Of a stretch of 64,000 nucleotides of DNA, positions 10,680-21,621 are shown in pieces. Within the stretch, counting starts at the first letter, position 1; every line of letters begins with the position of its first letter. The translations under genes were made by a program, and so were the position numbers. The notes under the pieces are model-generated. The model had not been told where the DNA came from. It searched no databases and saw nothing but the letters and a program-made list of their open reading frames with translations. This DNA comes from JAKOUY01 sp037045185 (GTDB lineage: Bacteria; Actinomycetota; Acidimicrobiia; Acidimicrobiales; Ilumatobacteraceae). The DNA lies in assembly GCA_037045185.1 (NCBI GenBank), contig JBAOHQ010000008.1, positions 496,001-560,000 on the forward strand, given 5' to 3'.

Positions 10680-11083
10680 CGCGGATCCAGCATCGCCAGG
10701 AAGGTGGTGATCCGCTCGTGCTCGTCGCTCTCGCCGATGGCTGCCGCCATCCGGCCCAGCCCGCGCAGGCATCGCAGGAACGGTTCGTTCTCCGGATGCA
10801 CGGCACGCACCCGGCCGGCGCCGCGCCAACCGCTGGCCCGCAGGGCATCGAGGCCGCGGTGGTAGCCGACACGATACGCGGCGTAACGCGGAGACGTCGT
10901 CGCCGGACAGGTCACCGAGGGTCGCCCACGCCAGCAGCGAGCGCGGGGCGAGGCGGACGATAGCCGCGGCATCCTCCACCGAGACGGCGGACCGGGCCGC
11001 GGCCACAATCGCCGGCGTCCTCTGCGGCCAGCACCGTCTCGGGTGACGCTGCCTGGTTGGAGGCCGATCGACTGCTCACTCAT
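10672..11083 (-). CDS. DUF3151 family protein (four +1 frame breaks)
   Basis: Actinobacterial protein of unknown function. It is recognised by LAPRSLLAWATLGDL in one frame, followed by AYRVGYHRGLDALRASGWRG and PENEPFLRCLRGLGRMAAAIGESDE in another, which together are the DUF3151 core. The start MSEQSIGLQPG at 11083 is in a third frame. Breaks can be placed at 11038 (after CGA), 10998 (after CGC), about 10880-10886 and 10678 (after CGC). The last shift gives the ending MLDPRG followed by TGA at 10672. Corrected length is about 136 residues, normal for the family. Four same-direction breaks in 0.4 kb make this the most damaged gene here. It lies directly upstream of rnd. Confidence 0.75.
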
Positions 11084-11127
11084 CGGTGTCCAACCCTACG
11101 GCCCGTGGCTGACCTATCGTGCACCTC

Positions 11128-11394
11128 ATGCTCGCGCTCACCGTGGAGTCCGCCAAGAACCTCGGCCTGGTCGTCACCGTCGGCCTGGTCGTGCTGGCGC
11201 TGTTCGCCTTCTGGACGATCACGGCGTTCGCCAAGAAGCTGGTCACCACGGCGATCCTGGCCGCGCTCGCCCTCGGTGTCTGGACCCAGCGCGCCGATGT
11301 CAAGGAGTGTGGGCGGAACCTACGCGCCCGCGTCGAGGTGGGTGCGCCCGGCAAGCTCAGTTGCACCTTCTTCGGCACCAAGATCGGCCTCTAG
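11128..11394 (+). CDS. Small membrane protein
   Basis: An 88-residue protein with one long or two short hydrophobic segments at about 10-45 (LGLVVTVGLVVLALFAFW and VTTAILAALALGVW). An extracytoplasmic tail follows with two cysteines (KECGRNL and LSCTFFG) that could form a disulfide. An in-frame GTG at 11119 is the alternative start. It lies between divergent DUF3151 and a convergent hydrolase. I do not recognise a family and see no functional clue beyond membrane location. Confidence 0.6.
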   Translation: MLALTVESAKNLGLVVTVGLVVLALFAFWTITAFAKKLVTTAILAALALGVWTQRADVKECGRNLRARVEVGAPGKLSCTFFGTKIGL

Positions 11395-12191
11395 GCCTCG
11401 CCCGGCGGGGCGATCCGGCCAGCCCACGGAGGCCCGGCGCGCTCAAGGACGCAGCGCACGAAGTGGTGGACGAACTCGGCGGGGTGGGTGATCGGTGCGC
11501 CGTGGCCGGCACCCTCGAGGATCTCCAACTGCGCCCCGGTCACCGTGGCCGCTAGGTGGTTCGTGCCGCGGACGTGGTGGGCGCGGGCTGCGGACCCACG
11601 GCAGGCCACCACCGGCACGGTGATGTCAGCCGCCCGCCAGGGACGGTGGTGGCGTAGGTCGCCCAGCTCGGCCAGCATCGCCGGACCCTCGGCCAGCCGA
11701 GCCCGGCGCGTCCGCAGCGGTAGGGCAGCCCAGCGCTCGGCGCCGATCATGCTGGTCATGAACTGCTCCACGGCGCGTTGCGGGTCGTCGGAGAGACCCA
11801 CGGCCACGCCGCCCGCCGTGTTGCCTGGCCACCATGGCTCCCACGACAGCGGCGTCTCGTGCACGCCGACCGCTGCCACCAGGTCAGGCCGGGCGACCGC
11901 TGCGGCCAGGCAGACGTTGCCGCCGAAGCTGTGGCCGATCAGCACCGCCCGGCGGCCACCGAGCACCGACACGAGATCATCCACCTGCGTTGACATCGGC
12001 CCCGGCGCCAGCGACTGGGATCGCCCGTAGCCGCGGCGGTCGTAGCGAGCCACCAGCACGTGGCGGTCGAGGAACCGGCTGACGCGCAGCAGCCCCGCCG
12101 AGCGGTCCATCGACCCATGCACCAGCACCACGAGCGGCGCACCGCTGTCTCCTGAGTGCGCCGACCACACGGTCGGCTCCGCGTCGCCCAT
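11391..12191 (-). CDS. Alpha/beta hydrolase
   Basis: A 266-residue alpha/beta-hydrolase-fold protein. Oxyanion-hole region: VVLVHGSMD near 22-30. Nucleophile elbow: GHSFGGN near 93-99 with Ser as nucleophile. The likely catalytic histidine is in EGAGHGAPI near 240. The substrate is not predictable; the fold covers esterases, peptidases and dehalogenases. It starts 5 bases after the pyruvate kinase stop, so it is probably cotranscribed with pyk. Its stop overlaps the convergent small membrane protein gene by 4 bases. Confidence 0.85.
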   Translation of the reverse strand: MGDAEPTVWSAHSGDSGAPLVVLVHGSMDRSAGLLRVSRFLDRHVLVARYDRRGYGRSQSLAPGPMSTQVDDLVSVLGGRRAVLIGHSFGGNVCLAAAVARPDLVAAVGVHETPLSWEPWWPGNTAGGVAVGLSDDPQRAVEQFMTSMIGAERWAALPLRTRRARLAEGPAMLAELGDLRHHRPWRAADITVPVVACRGSAARAHHVRGTNHLAATVTGAQLEILEGAGHGAPITHPAEFVHHFVRCVLERAGPPWAGRIAPPGEA

Positions 12192-12196
12192 TCGTG

Positions 12197-13639
<1,443 letters not shown>

Positions 13640-13658
13640 GAGTGCTTTCATAGTGGAC

Positions 13659-14924
13659 GTGAGCACCCCGCCAGCGCGCATCGGTGATCTCCACGACCTG
13701 TGCGCGTTCCTGGACGACTCGCCCTCGCCATGGCACGTCGTCGACACTGCCCGCCGGCGGCTGACCGCCGAGGGGTTCACCGATGCCGCCGCTGACCCGT
13801 CGGCCGCCTGGATGGGTGACGGGTTTGTGGTCCGAGACGGCTCGATCGTCGCCTGGCGGCGCGGCACCAGTGCGGCCGCGGGATTCCACATCGTCGGGGC
13901 ACACACCGATTCGCCCGGCCTGCGGATCAAACCCAACCCGGACCTGGACGTCCTTGGCTGGCAACAGCTGGCGGTCGAGGTGTACGGCGGCACGCTGCTG
14001 AACTCCTGGCTCGACCGCGACCTGGGCATTGCCGGGCGCGTGGTCACCACCGACGGGCCGCGCCTTGTAGCGGTGCGCGAGCCCGTCTGCCGGATCCCGC
14101 AGTTGGCCATCCATCTCGACCGAGAGGTGAACGAGCGCGGCTTGGTCCTCGACAAGCAGGCTCACCTCTCGCCGGTGTGGGGAACCGGCGACGTAGCGCC
14201 GTTGCGGGCCTGGCTGGCTGGACGCCTCGGCACCGAGCACGATCGGATCGTCACCTGGGACCTCGGCCTGTTCGACATCACGACGGCCTCCATCCTGGGA
14301 GGTGACGGGTCGCTGTTGTCCAGCGGGCGGCTCGACAACCAGCTGTCGTGCTGGGCGGCGGTGAGTGCGCTCGTCCAGGCGGCGCCGACGGCGACTCATT
14401 CGGTGATCGCTCTGTTCGACCATGAGGAGGTCGGGTCTGAGTCGTCCACCGGCGCCGCCGGACCGCTTCTGGAGCACGTCCTCGAGCGACTGGTGCTCGC
14501 CGGGGGCGGCGGGCGGGCCGACTACCTAGACGCCCTCGCCGGGTCACGATGCGTGTCCGCCGACAACGCCCACGCCGTCCATCCGAACTACATGGAGCGC
14601 CACGACCCCGGTCACCGGCCGCTGGTGAACCACGGCCCGGCCATCAAGCTGAACAGCAACCAGCGCTACGCGACGTCGGCCGCCTCGGCGGCGTGGATGA
14701 TCGCCGCCTTCGACGCGGCCGGTGTCCCGTGGCAGCGCTTCGTCAGCCGCAACACCATGCCGTGTGGGTCGACGATCGGGCCGATCACTGCCACACGGCT
14801 GGGAATCGACACCGTCGACGTCGGTGTCCCGCAGCTGTCCATGCACTCCGCCCGCGAACTGTGCGGCGCGGCCGACCCGCCATACCTGCGCCGCGCCCTG
14901 GTGTCATTCCTGAACGGGGACTAG
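13659..14924 (+). CDS. apeB: M18 family aminopeptidase
   Basis: Zinc aminopeptidase (aspartyl aminopeptidase family, tetrahedral M18 clan) that removes N-terminal acidic residues from peptides. About 421 residues. Metal and catalytic motifs: VGAHTDSPGLRIKPNPD near 80 (His and Asp), FDHEEVGSES near 250 (the Glu-Glu pair), NTMPCGSTIGPI near 370 and QLSMHSARE near 395 (His ligand). Start choice is uncertain. GTG 13659 (STPPARIGDL) avoids overlap with pyk; GTG 13653 and ATG 13638 are alternatives. Confidence 0.92.
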   Translation: MSTPPARIGDLHDLCAFLDDSPSPWHVVDTARRRLTAEGFTDAAADPSAAWMGDGFVVRDGSIVAWRRGTSAAAGFHIVGAHTDSPGLRIKPNPDLDVLGWQQLAVEVYGGTLLNSWLDRDLGIAGRVVTTDGPRLVAVREPVCRIPQLAIHLDREVNERGLVLDKQAHLSPVWGTGDVAPLRAWLAGRLGTEHDRIVTWDLGLFDITTASILGGDGSLLSSGRLDNQLSCWAAVSALVQAAPTATHSVIALFDHEEVGSESSTGAAGPLLEHVLERLVLAGGGGRADYLDALAGSRCVSADNAHAVHPNYMERHDPGHRPLVNHGPAIKLNSNQRYATSAASAAWMIAAFDAAGVPWQRFVSRNTMPCGSTIGPITATRLGIDTVDVGVPQLSMHSARELCGAADPPYLRRALVSFLNGD

Positions 14925-15223
14925 ACCGCCCGGACGCGTGCTCGTCGGTGATCCGTGGTGGCGATGCCGGTCGCTGTCGAGTATCCCGGTGTCGTCGCCG
15001 CCACCGGGTAGTCCGGCGTCGCTCACTCCCGCCACCATGGGCGCGGGAACCTCGCATTTCCGAAGTTGTCGCGCCCATGCGGGCGCTGTCGGCCGGTAGT
15101 CCTCGCTCGTCCCGTCATGGCTGTCGCCACAGACCCAGGTGAGAGATCAGCCGGTGGGTCGGGTAGCTGGCAAGGGTGCTCGGCGCGTTCGATGGCCGAC
15201 GGCGCGCCACCGGGGCCAGAGCA
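14925..15223. other. Intergenic region with inverted and imperfect direct repeats
   Basis: About 300 bases between two convergent genes with no convincing coding frame. It holds a perfect 10-base inverted repeat: CATGGGCGCG at 15036-15045 and CGCGCCCATG at 15070-15079, with a 24-base spacer. This is flanked by an imperfect direct repeat (CCGGGTAGTCC at 15004 and CCGGTAGTCC at 15093, each followed by a TCGCTC-containing stretch). As it lies between convergent genes it may act as a bidirectional terminator, though neither arm is followed by a T-run. Confidence 0.4.
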
Positions 15224-15898
15224 CTAGCCGGCGCGCACCAGGGCGGCGTCGTACAGACGTTGCAGTTCGTCGTGCAGTTGCTGGCTGGCGGCGCGCAGCA
15301 TCTCGCGTGATGCCCTGCCGTGCTCGTCGGTGGCGACGGTGATCGGCGCACCCACCACGACGTGGACTCGGCGCGGCTTGATGAACCTGGCGCCCTTCGG
15401 CATGGCCCGATCGGATCCGGCGATGCCCACCGGGATGATCGGCGCGCCGGCCTTGGAGGCCACGAAGGTGGCCCCGTCGAACAGCGGCTCGACCAGTGGG
15501 CCCTCCTTGCGCTCGCCCTCGGGGAACAGCACCAGCGGCTCACCGGCCCGCAGGACCGTAATGCAGCGCTTCAATGCCTCCCGGTCCGCCGACCCACGCG
15601 TCACGGGAAAGGCGCCCAGCGCCGTCAACACCCGGCCGAACCAGGCCTTCTTCCAGTACTTGTCGGCGCCCATGAAACGCATCCGCCGGCGAGTGATACC
15701 CGAGGCGATCGGCGTGTCCAGGATGCTGCGATGCACGGGCGCCAGCAAGAACGCGCCCGTCGCCGGGACGTGCTCGCGGCCCTCGATGCGCATCCGGCAC
15801 CACGTCCGGCAGAACACGGTGACGAGCGTGCGCACGAACGCGTAGGCAGCCCGGTCGATCCACGTGCTACCCACCAGCTTGGTCTCGATCCTGGTCAT
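15224..15898 (-). CDS. plsC: 1-acyl-glycerol-3-phosphate acyltransferase (PlsC family)
   Basis: A 224-residue membrane-associated acyltransferase that adds the second acyl chain in phosphatidic acid synthesis. It has the HX4D motif as HRSILD near residue 57 and the glycerol-phosphate binding motif LFPEGERKEG near 124. LVTVFCRTWCRM near 25 may be a short membrane-contacting helix. It overlaps cmk by 4 bases and is the third gene of the guaB1-cmk-plsC unit. The cmk-plsC pairing is common in Gram-positive bacteria. Confidence 0.9.
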   Translation of the reverse strand: MTRIETKLVGSTWIDRAAYAFVRTLVTVFCRTWCRMRIEGREHVPATGAFLLAPVHRSILDTPIASGITRRRMRFMGADKYWKKAWFGRVLTALGAFPVTRGSADREALKRCITVLRAGEPLVLFPEGERKEGPLVEPLFDGATFVASKAGAPIIPVGIAGSDRAMPKGARFIKPRRVHVVVGAPITVATDEHGRASREMLRAASQQLHDELQRLYDAALVRAG

Positions 15899-16523
15899 GG
15901 CTGCTCCAGCAGACGCTCGATGCTGTCCAGTACGGCGGCGACGGTCTGTCCGGTGGTGTCGATCACGACCGAACCGGAGGCCTCCACCATCGGCCCGTCG
16001 GACCGCCCCGCGTCGGCGGCGTCACGGCGGGCGATCGAGGCCTCGATCTCGTCCACGTCGCCGCCGGTCTGGGCCACCCGCCGCTCGGCGCGCACCCGCG
16101 GTGACGCCGTGAGGTACAGCTTCAGCTCAGCGTCGGGGAACACGACCGAGCCAATGTCCCGGCCCTCGATCACCCCGCCGTGGTGTGCCAACGCCCACTC
16201 CCGCTGGCGCTCACGCAGTGCGCTGCGAACCGCCGAGTTGGCGGCGACCGGGGTGACCGCGTCGGTCACCTGGCGACCGCGAATCGCGGTCGTGGCGTCG
16301 ACGCCATCAACGACGACCTGGGCCCCGATCTCCATGCGGACCGTGGGGACCGCCGCCGCCACCGCGTCGACGTCTCGCGGGTCGACCCCGCGCTGCAGGA
16401 CGGCGAAGGCGACGGCGCGGTACATCGCCCCGGTGTCCAGATAGTCGAGGCCAAGGCGCGCCGCCAGCGCCTTGGCGACGGTGCTCTTGCCGGCGCCCGC
16501 CGGGCCGTCGATGGCGATCACTC

Positions 16524-16527
<4 letters not shown>
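15895..16527 (-). CDS. cmk: Cytidylate kinase
   Basis: Phosphorylates CMP and dCMP with ATP. The 210 residues are close to the usual length of about 220. P-loop: IDGPAGAGKSTVAKALA near 5-21. LDYLDTGAMYRAVA near 29-42 contains the conserved DTGAMYR segment. EGRDIGSVVFPDAELKLYLTAS near 122-143 contains the conserved GRD. The LID region includes RAERRVAQTGGD. It is coupled by 4-base overlaps to guaB1 upstream and plsC downstream. Confidence 0.95.
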
Positions 16528-17978
<1,451 letters not shown>

Positions 17979-18055
17979 TTTGTGGTCGGCTGATCCGGCC
18001 TGTCAAGGCTAGGGCCGAGGTGGCTCGACGCCGCGCACCCCGGTACCGTACGCCC

Positions 18056-18751
18056 ATGCCCTCGGCCGACGCTCCCCCGGTGGTCCTCGTCCACGGGTGG
18101 GCGGGCTCGTTCGAGTCCACGTGGCAGCGCAGCGGCTTCACCGCCTTGCTCGACGACGCCGGGCGGCAGGTGATCGGCGTCGACCTGCTGGGCCACGGGA
18201 CCGCGCCCAAACCGCACGACCCACACGCCTACGCCGACCTGACGACGCGCATCACCGATGCGCTTCCCGACCAGCCCGTCGACGCGATCGGGTTCTCCCT
18301 CGGGGCGCTCACGCTGCTGCGCCTCGCCACGCAATTCCCCCAACGGCTGCGACGTCTGGTCCTCGCAGGGGTCGGGCGCAACGCGTTCGACGCCGACGAG
18401 GAGCAGGGACAGCGGATGATCGCCGCCGTGGAAGGCACCGCCGACGAGGCCGACACCGCCGCCCGGGCCTTTGCCAACTATGCCCACGAGCCGGGCAACG
18501 ATCCCCAGGCCCTGGCCGCGGTGCTGCGCGCCGGCGGGCGGCGCCTGACGCCCGCCGAGGTGGCCACGGTCACCTGCCCCACCCTGGTGGTGATCGGCGA
18601 GCACGACTTCGCCGGACCCGCCGACGTGCTGGCCGACGCACTCCCCAACGGAACCCTGCAGGTCCTGCGCAACGTGGATCACTTCGCCACTCCCGAGGCG
18701 TTCGGGTTCATCGACGCCGCGTTGGAGTTCATCGGGGCCGTCCCGGCGTGA
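18056..18751 (+). CDS. Alpha/beta hydrolase
   Basis: A 231-residue alpha/beta-hydrolase. VVLVHGWAGSFEST near residue 8 forms the oxyanion-hole strand-turn. GFSLGALTLLRLA near 80 is the nucleophile elbow with Ser. IGEHDFAGPADVL near 181 supplies the acid, and NVDHFATPEAF near 205 the His. Substrate unknown. The stop overlaps the sua5 GTG start (GTGA), so the two are translationally coupled. I chose ATG 18056 because conserved sequence starts right after it. Confidence 0.85.
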   Translation: MPSADAPPVVLVHGWAGSFESTWQRSGFTALLDDAGRQVIGVDLLGHGTAPKPHDPHAYADLTTRITDALPDQPVDAIGFSLGALTLLRLATQFPQRLRRLVLAGVGRNAFDADEEQGQRMIAAVEGTADEADTAARAFANYAHEPGNDPQALAAVLRAGGRRLTPAEVATVTCPTLVVIGEHDFAGPADVLADALPNGTLQVLRNVDHFATPEAFGFIDAALEFIGAVPA

Positions 18752-19665
18752 GCGCCGTCGGCCGGGCGCTCGACATCCTGCGGCGAGGCGGCGTGGTAGC
18801 CATCCCCACCGAAACGGTGTACGGATTGGCCGCCGACGCCGACAACCCAGCCGCGGTCGCCCGGGTCTTCGCCATCAAGGGCCGGCCACGAGACCACCCA
18901 CTCATCGTCCACGTGGCGTCCGCCGGGTCTCTCGACGCCTGGGGTCGGACGACGCCGGCGGCGTTGACCCTGGCCGAGGCCTGCTGGCCGGGACCGCTGA
19001 CGATGATCCTGCAGCGAACGCCGCGGGTCATCGATGCCGTCACGGGAGGGCGCGACACCGTCGGGCTCCGGGTGCCGGCCCACCCACTCACCGCCGAACT
19101 GCTCGCCGAGTTCGGTGGCGGGCTTGCTGCGCCGTCGGCCAACCGGTTCGGGGCGGTCAGCCCCACCACGGCCGCCCACGTGGTGGCCGATCTGGACGAC
19201 GATGTGGACTTCGTGCTCGACGGCGGTCCGTGCGCAGTGGGCGTGGAGAGCACCATCGTCGACTGCACCGTCGACCCGGCCCAGATCCTGCGCAGCGGCG
19301 CCATCACCGCCGAACAGGTCACGGCGCTGCTGGGCAGCGTCGGCGACACCGCCGGCCCGGCCCGAGCGCCGGGGATGCTGGCCTCACACTACGCACCGCG
19401 GGCCACAGTGCTGCTGGCGTCCACCCCTGGCGAGGCCGATGCGATGGCCGCAGGACTCGACCACGCGGCGGTGATCGACGGCACCGACGACCTGCCTCGC
19501 TACGCCCGCCACCTGTACGCCTGGCTGCGTGCCGCCGACGACAGCGGCGCTCAGGTGATCGTGGCAGTTCTGCCGCCACCCGCCGGGCTCGGCCACGCCC
19601 TGCGAGATCGGCTAACGAAGGCGGCGACACCACCCGGGCCACCCACCGTTCGGCCGGCGCCGTAG
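18748..19665 (+). CDS. sua5: Threonylcarbamoyl-AMP synthase (Sua5/YrdC/YwlC)
   Basis: Makes threonylcarbamoyl-AMP from threonine, bicarbonate and ATP for t6A37 modification of ANN-decoding tRNAs. The 305 residues indicate the two-domain Sua5 form. YrdC domain: GGVVAIPTETVYGLAADA near 14, KGRPRDHPLIVHV near 45, and SANRFGAVSPTTAAHVV near 130. The Sua5 linker and C-terminal domain begin at APGMLASHYAPRATVLL near 210. It starts with GTG inside the stop of the upstream hydrolase. Its 3' end converges on the J-domain gene. Confidence 0.92.
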   Translation: MSAVGRALDILRRGGVVAIPTETVYGLAADADNPAAVARVFAIKGRPRDHPLIVHVASAGSLDAWGRTTPAALTLAEACWPGPLTMILQRTPRVIDAVTGGRDTVGLRVPAHPLTAELLAEFGGGLAAPSANRFGAVSPTTAAHVVADLDDDVDFVLDGGPCAVGVESTIVDCTVDPAQILRSGAITAEQVTALLGSVGDTAGPARAPGMLASHYAPRATVLLASTPGEADAMAAGLDHAAVIDGTDDLPRYARHLYAWLRAADDSGAQVIVAVLPPPAGLGHALRDRLTKAATPPGPPTVRPAP

Positions 19666-19678
19666 CCGAGGGGCACCC

Positions 19679-20227
19679 TCAGCCACCCAGCTGGTTGAGG
19701 TGGGCGACCCAGGTGTCGCGCACCTCCTCGGCGGTGGGAGCCGGCTGATCGCCCACCCGGGCCACCATCAGGCTGACGGTACTGGCCCCGGCGTCGGGCA
19801 CCAGGTCAAGCCTGCACCAACACGGTGACGGCTCGTGGAGGTGGACCTCCAGTAGGTAGGGCGGGTCGTCCACCAGCACCTCGCCGATCCACGACGCCAC
19901 CACCAGCAGCGCCTCGAACGCCTCGGCCGGCAGGGCGTCGATCACGAACGACGGCGTGTCGTGTTCCACACCGAAGCGGAAGTCACGGCGGCGCGGACGC
20001 TCAGCGGGGCGCGGCGCGGGTGGCGCTGGCGGCGCCTGCCGCGGCGCCCGGCCGGTGAGCTGGCGCACGGCGGCGTCGAACGCGCCGTTGATCACCGCCA
20101 TCCGCTCCCCGTCGCCGCCCCGATCCGGATGGAGGTCCTTGGCCAGCGCTCGCCGGGCGGCGCGCACCTCGCCCAACGTGGCAGAGGGTGGCAGACCCAA
20201 CAGGCCGAACGGATCGTCCCCGATCAC
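19679..20227 (-). CDS. J-domain protein of unknown function
   Basis: A 182-residue protein with an N-terminal J-domain-like stretch (DPFGLLGLPPSATLGEVRAA followed by LAKDLHPDRGGDGE), which retains the HPD tripeptide that stimulates DnaK. A Pro-rich linker at about 60-80 follows, then a C-terminal domain of about 100 residues that I do not recognise. It lacks the G/F region and zinc fingers of DnaJ, so it is a specialised J-protein. Its start overlaps the xylB stop by 4 bases, so it probably lies on the xylA-xylB transcript. Confidence 0.75.
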   Translation of the reverse strand: MIGDDPFGLLGLPPSATLGEVRAARRALAKDLHPDRGGDGERMAVINGAFDAAVRQLTGRAPRQAPPAPPAPRPAERPRRRDFRFGVEHDTPSFVIDALPAEAFEALLVVASWIGEVLVDDPPYLLEVHLHEPSPCWCRLDLVPDAGASTVSLMVARVGDQPAPTAEEVRDTWVAHLNQLGG

Positions 20228-21621
20228 GAGGGATAGGCCTGGTCACGCAACGCGGCGTAGCGGGTGCGTACATCGTCGGTGACCGCAGCGGGCTCGATCG
20301 CCTCGACGCCGCCAACGGACCAACGCTGCGCCACTTCCTCCGCCGTGGCCGGCAGCGCCACGGTGGCGGCCTGGACGCAGGCGCCAGCGGCAACCGCTTC
20401 GCGCTCCCGGCTGCGACTGACCGGGCGATCGGCCAGGGCGGCGATGACCGCACAGAGGGCGTCGTTGCGTGCCGCTCCACCGGTCAGCACGATGCGTTCG
20501 ACCGGCGCGAAGCGGTGGAGCGCGTCCAGCCCGTCGAGCAGCCCGCAGGCCACCGCCTCAAGCGCGGCTCGTGCCAGGTGCGCCGCTGTCGTGGTGGTCC
20601 GCAAGCCGCTCACCCACCCGCTGGCCGACGGCAGGTTCGGAGTCCGTTCGCCGTCGAAGTAGGGCAAGAGGGTCACTCCCCCGGCATCAGCCGCCGACAG
20701 CGCCGCGTCGGACAACGACTGCGGCGTCAGCCCGATCAGCGCAGCCACGGTGTCGAGGACCTTGGCCGCGTTCAGCGTGCACACCAGCGGCAGGAACCCG
20801 CCGGCGGCATCGGCGAACCCGGCCACCGTTCCGGACGGGTCGGCGACCGGCCGATCGTGCACCGTGGCCACGACCCCGGACGTGCCGATGGACATCGAGG
20901 CCACGCCGCGGCCCAGGCCCAGGCCCAGCGCGGCGGCCATGTTGTCTCCGGTGCCGGGTGCGACGCGCGCCCCCTGCCAGGTTCCGACGACCTCGCCCGG
21001 TCCGGCCACGCGCGGTAGCACGGAGGACCACTCCCGCTCCCGGTCGATGACTGCGAGGATGTCGAGGCAGTAGCCCTCGTCGGTGGGCGACCAGTAGCCC
21101 GTGCCCGAGGCGTCGCCGCGGTCGGTGACCAGTTCACCGGCGAGTTGCAACGTCATCCAGTCATGCGGCAACAGCACGTAGGCCAGCCGGGCCCAGTGGT
21201 GCGGTTCGGCGCGGTGCAGCCAGCTCAACTTGGTGGCGGTGAACGCGGCCAGCGGGACGCTGCCGGTCCGCAGGACCCACGGCTCGGGCCCACCCAACTG
21301 CTTGAGCAACCATCCGCTGTCGGGCGCCGACTCGGTGTCGTTCCACAACTTGGCAGGCCGGATCACGCGGCGCGCGGCGTCGAGGGCGACCATGCCGTGC
21401 TGCTGCCCGGCCACGGCGATGGCCGCGACCTGCGGGTGGCCCAGTGACTCCCAGCAGGCTTGGAAGGCCTGCCACCATGCCGCCGGGTCCTGCTCGGAGC
21501 GCGGCGGGGTGGTCACCGGATGGGCGGCGCTGGCTGCGCCAACCAGCTGGCCGGAGTGCAGGTCGCGGATCTGCACCTTGGTGCTCTGGGTGGACGAGTC
21601 GACCCCGGCGACCAACGCCAT
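20224..21621 (-). CDS. xylB: Xylulokinase (FGGY family)
   Basis: Phosphorylates D-xylulose to xylulose-5-phosphate. From ATG 21621 the protein is 465 residues. The N-terminus MALVAGVDSSTQSTKVQI is the FGGY phosphate-binding start. AVAGQQHGMVALD near 77 and the catalytic-loop region LPHDWMTLQLAGELVTDRGDASGTGYW near 170 are typical, as is the C-terminal ATP site IVLTGGAARNDALCAVIA near 375. xylA lies immediately upstream with a 1-base TGATG overlap, which supports xylulose as substrate. Longer upstream frame sequence is not part of the protein. Confidence 0.93.
   Translation of the reverse strand: MALVAGVDSSTQSTKVQIRDLHSGQLVGAASAAHPVTTPPRSEQDPAAWWQAFQACWESLGHPQVAAIAVAGQQHGMVALDAARRVIRPAKLWNDTESAPDSGWLLKQLGGPEPWVLRTGSVPLAAFTATKLSWLHRAEPHHWARLAYVLLPHDWMTLQLAGELVTDRGDASGTGYWSPTDEGYCLDILAVIDREREWSSVLPRVAGPGEVVGTWQGARVAPGTGDNMAAALGLGLGRGVASMSIGTSGVVATVHDRPVADPSGTVAGFADAAGGFLPLVCTLNAAKVLDTVAALIGLTPQSLSDAALSAADAGGVTLLPYFDGERTPNLPSASGWVSGLRTTTTAAHLARAALEAVACGLLDGLDALHRFAPVERIVLTGGAARNDALCAVIAALADRPVSRSREREAVAAGACVQAATVALPATAEEVAQRWSVGGVEAIEPAAVTDDVRTRYAALRDQAYPS

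Noticed and set aside
9879..11006. A single protein joining DUF3151 and RNase D
   Set aside because: The linking residues are non-conserved out-of-phase sequence; both families are recognisable as separate proteins once frame breaks are taken into account.
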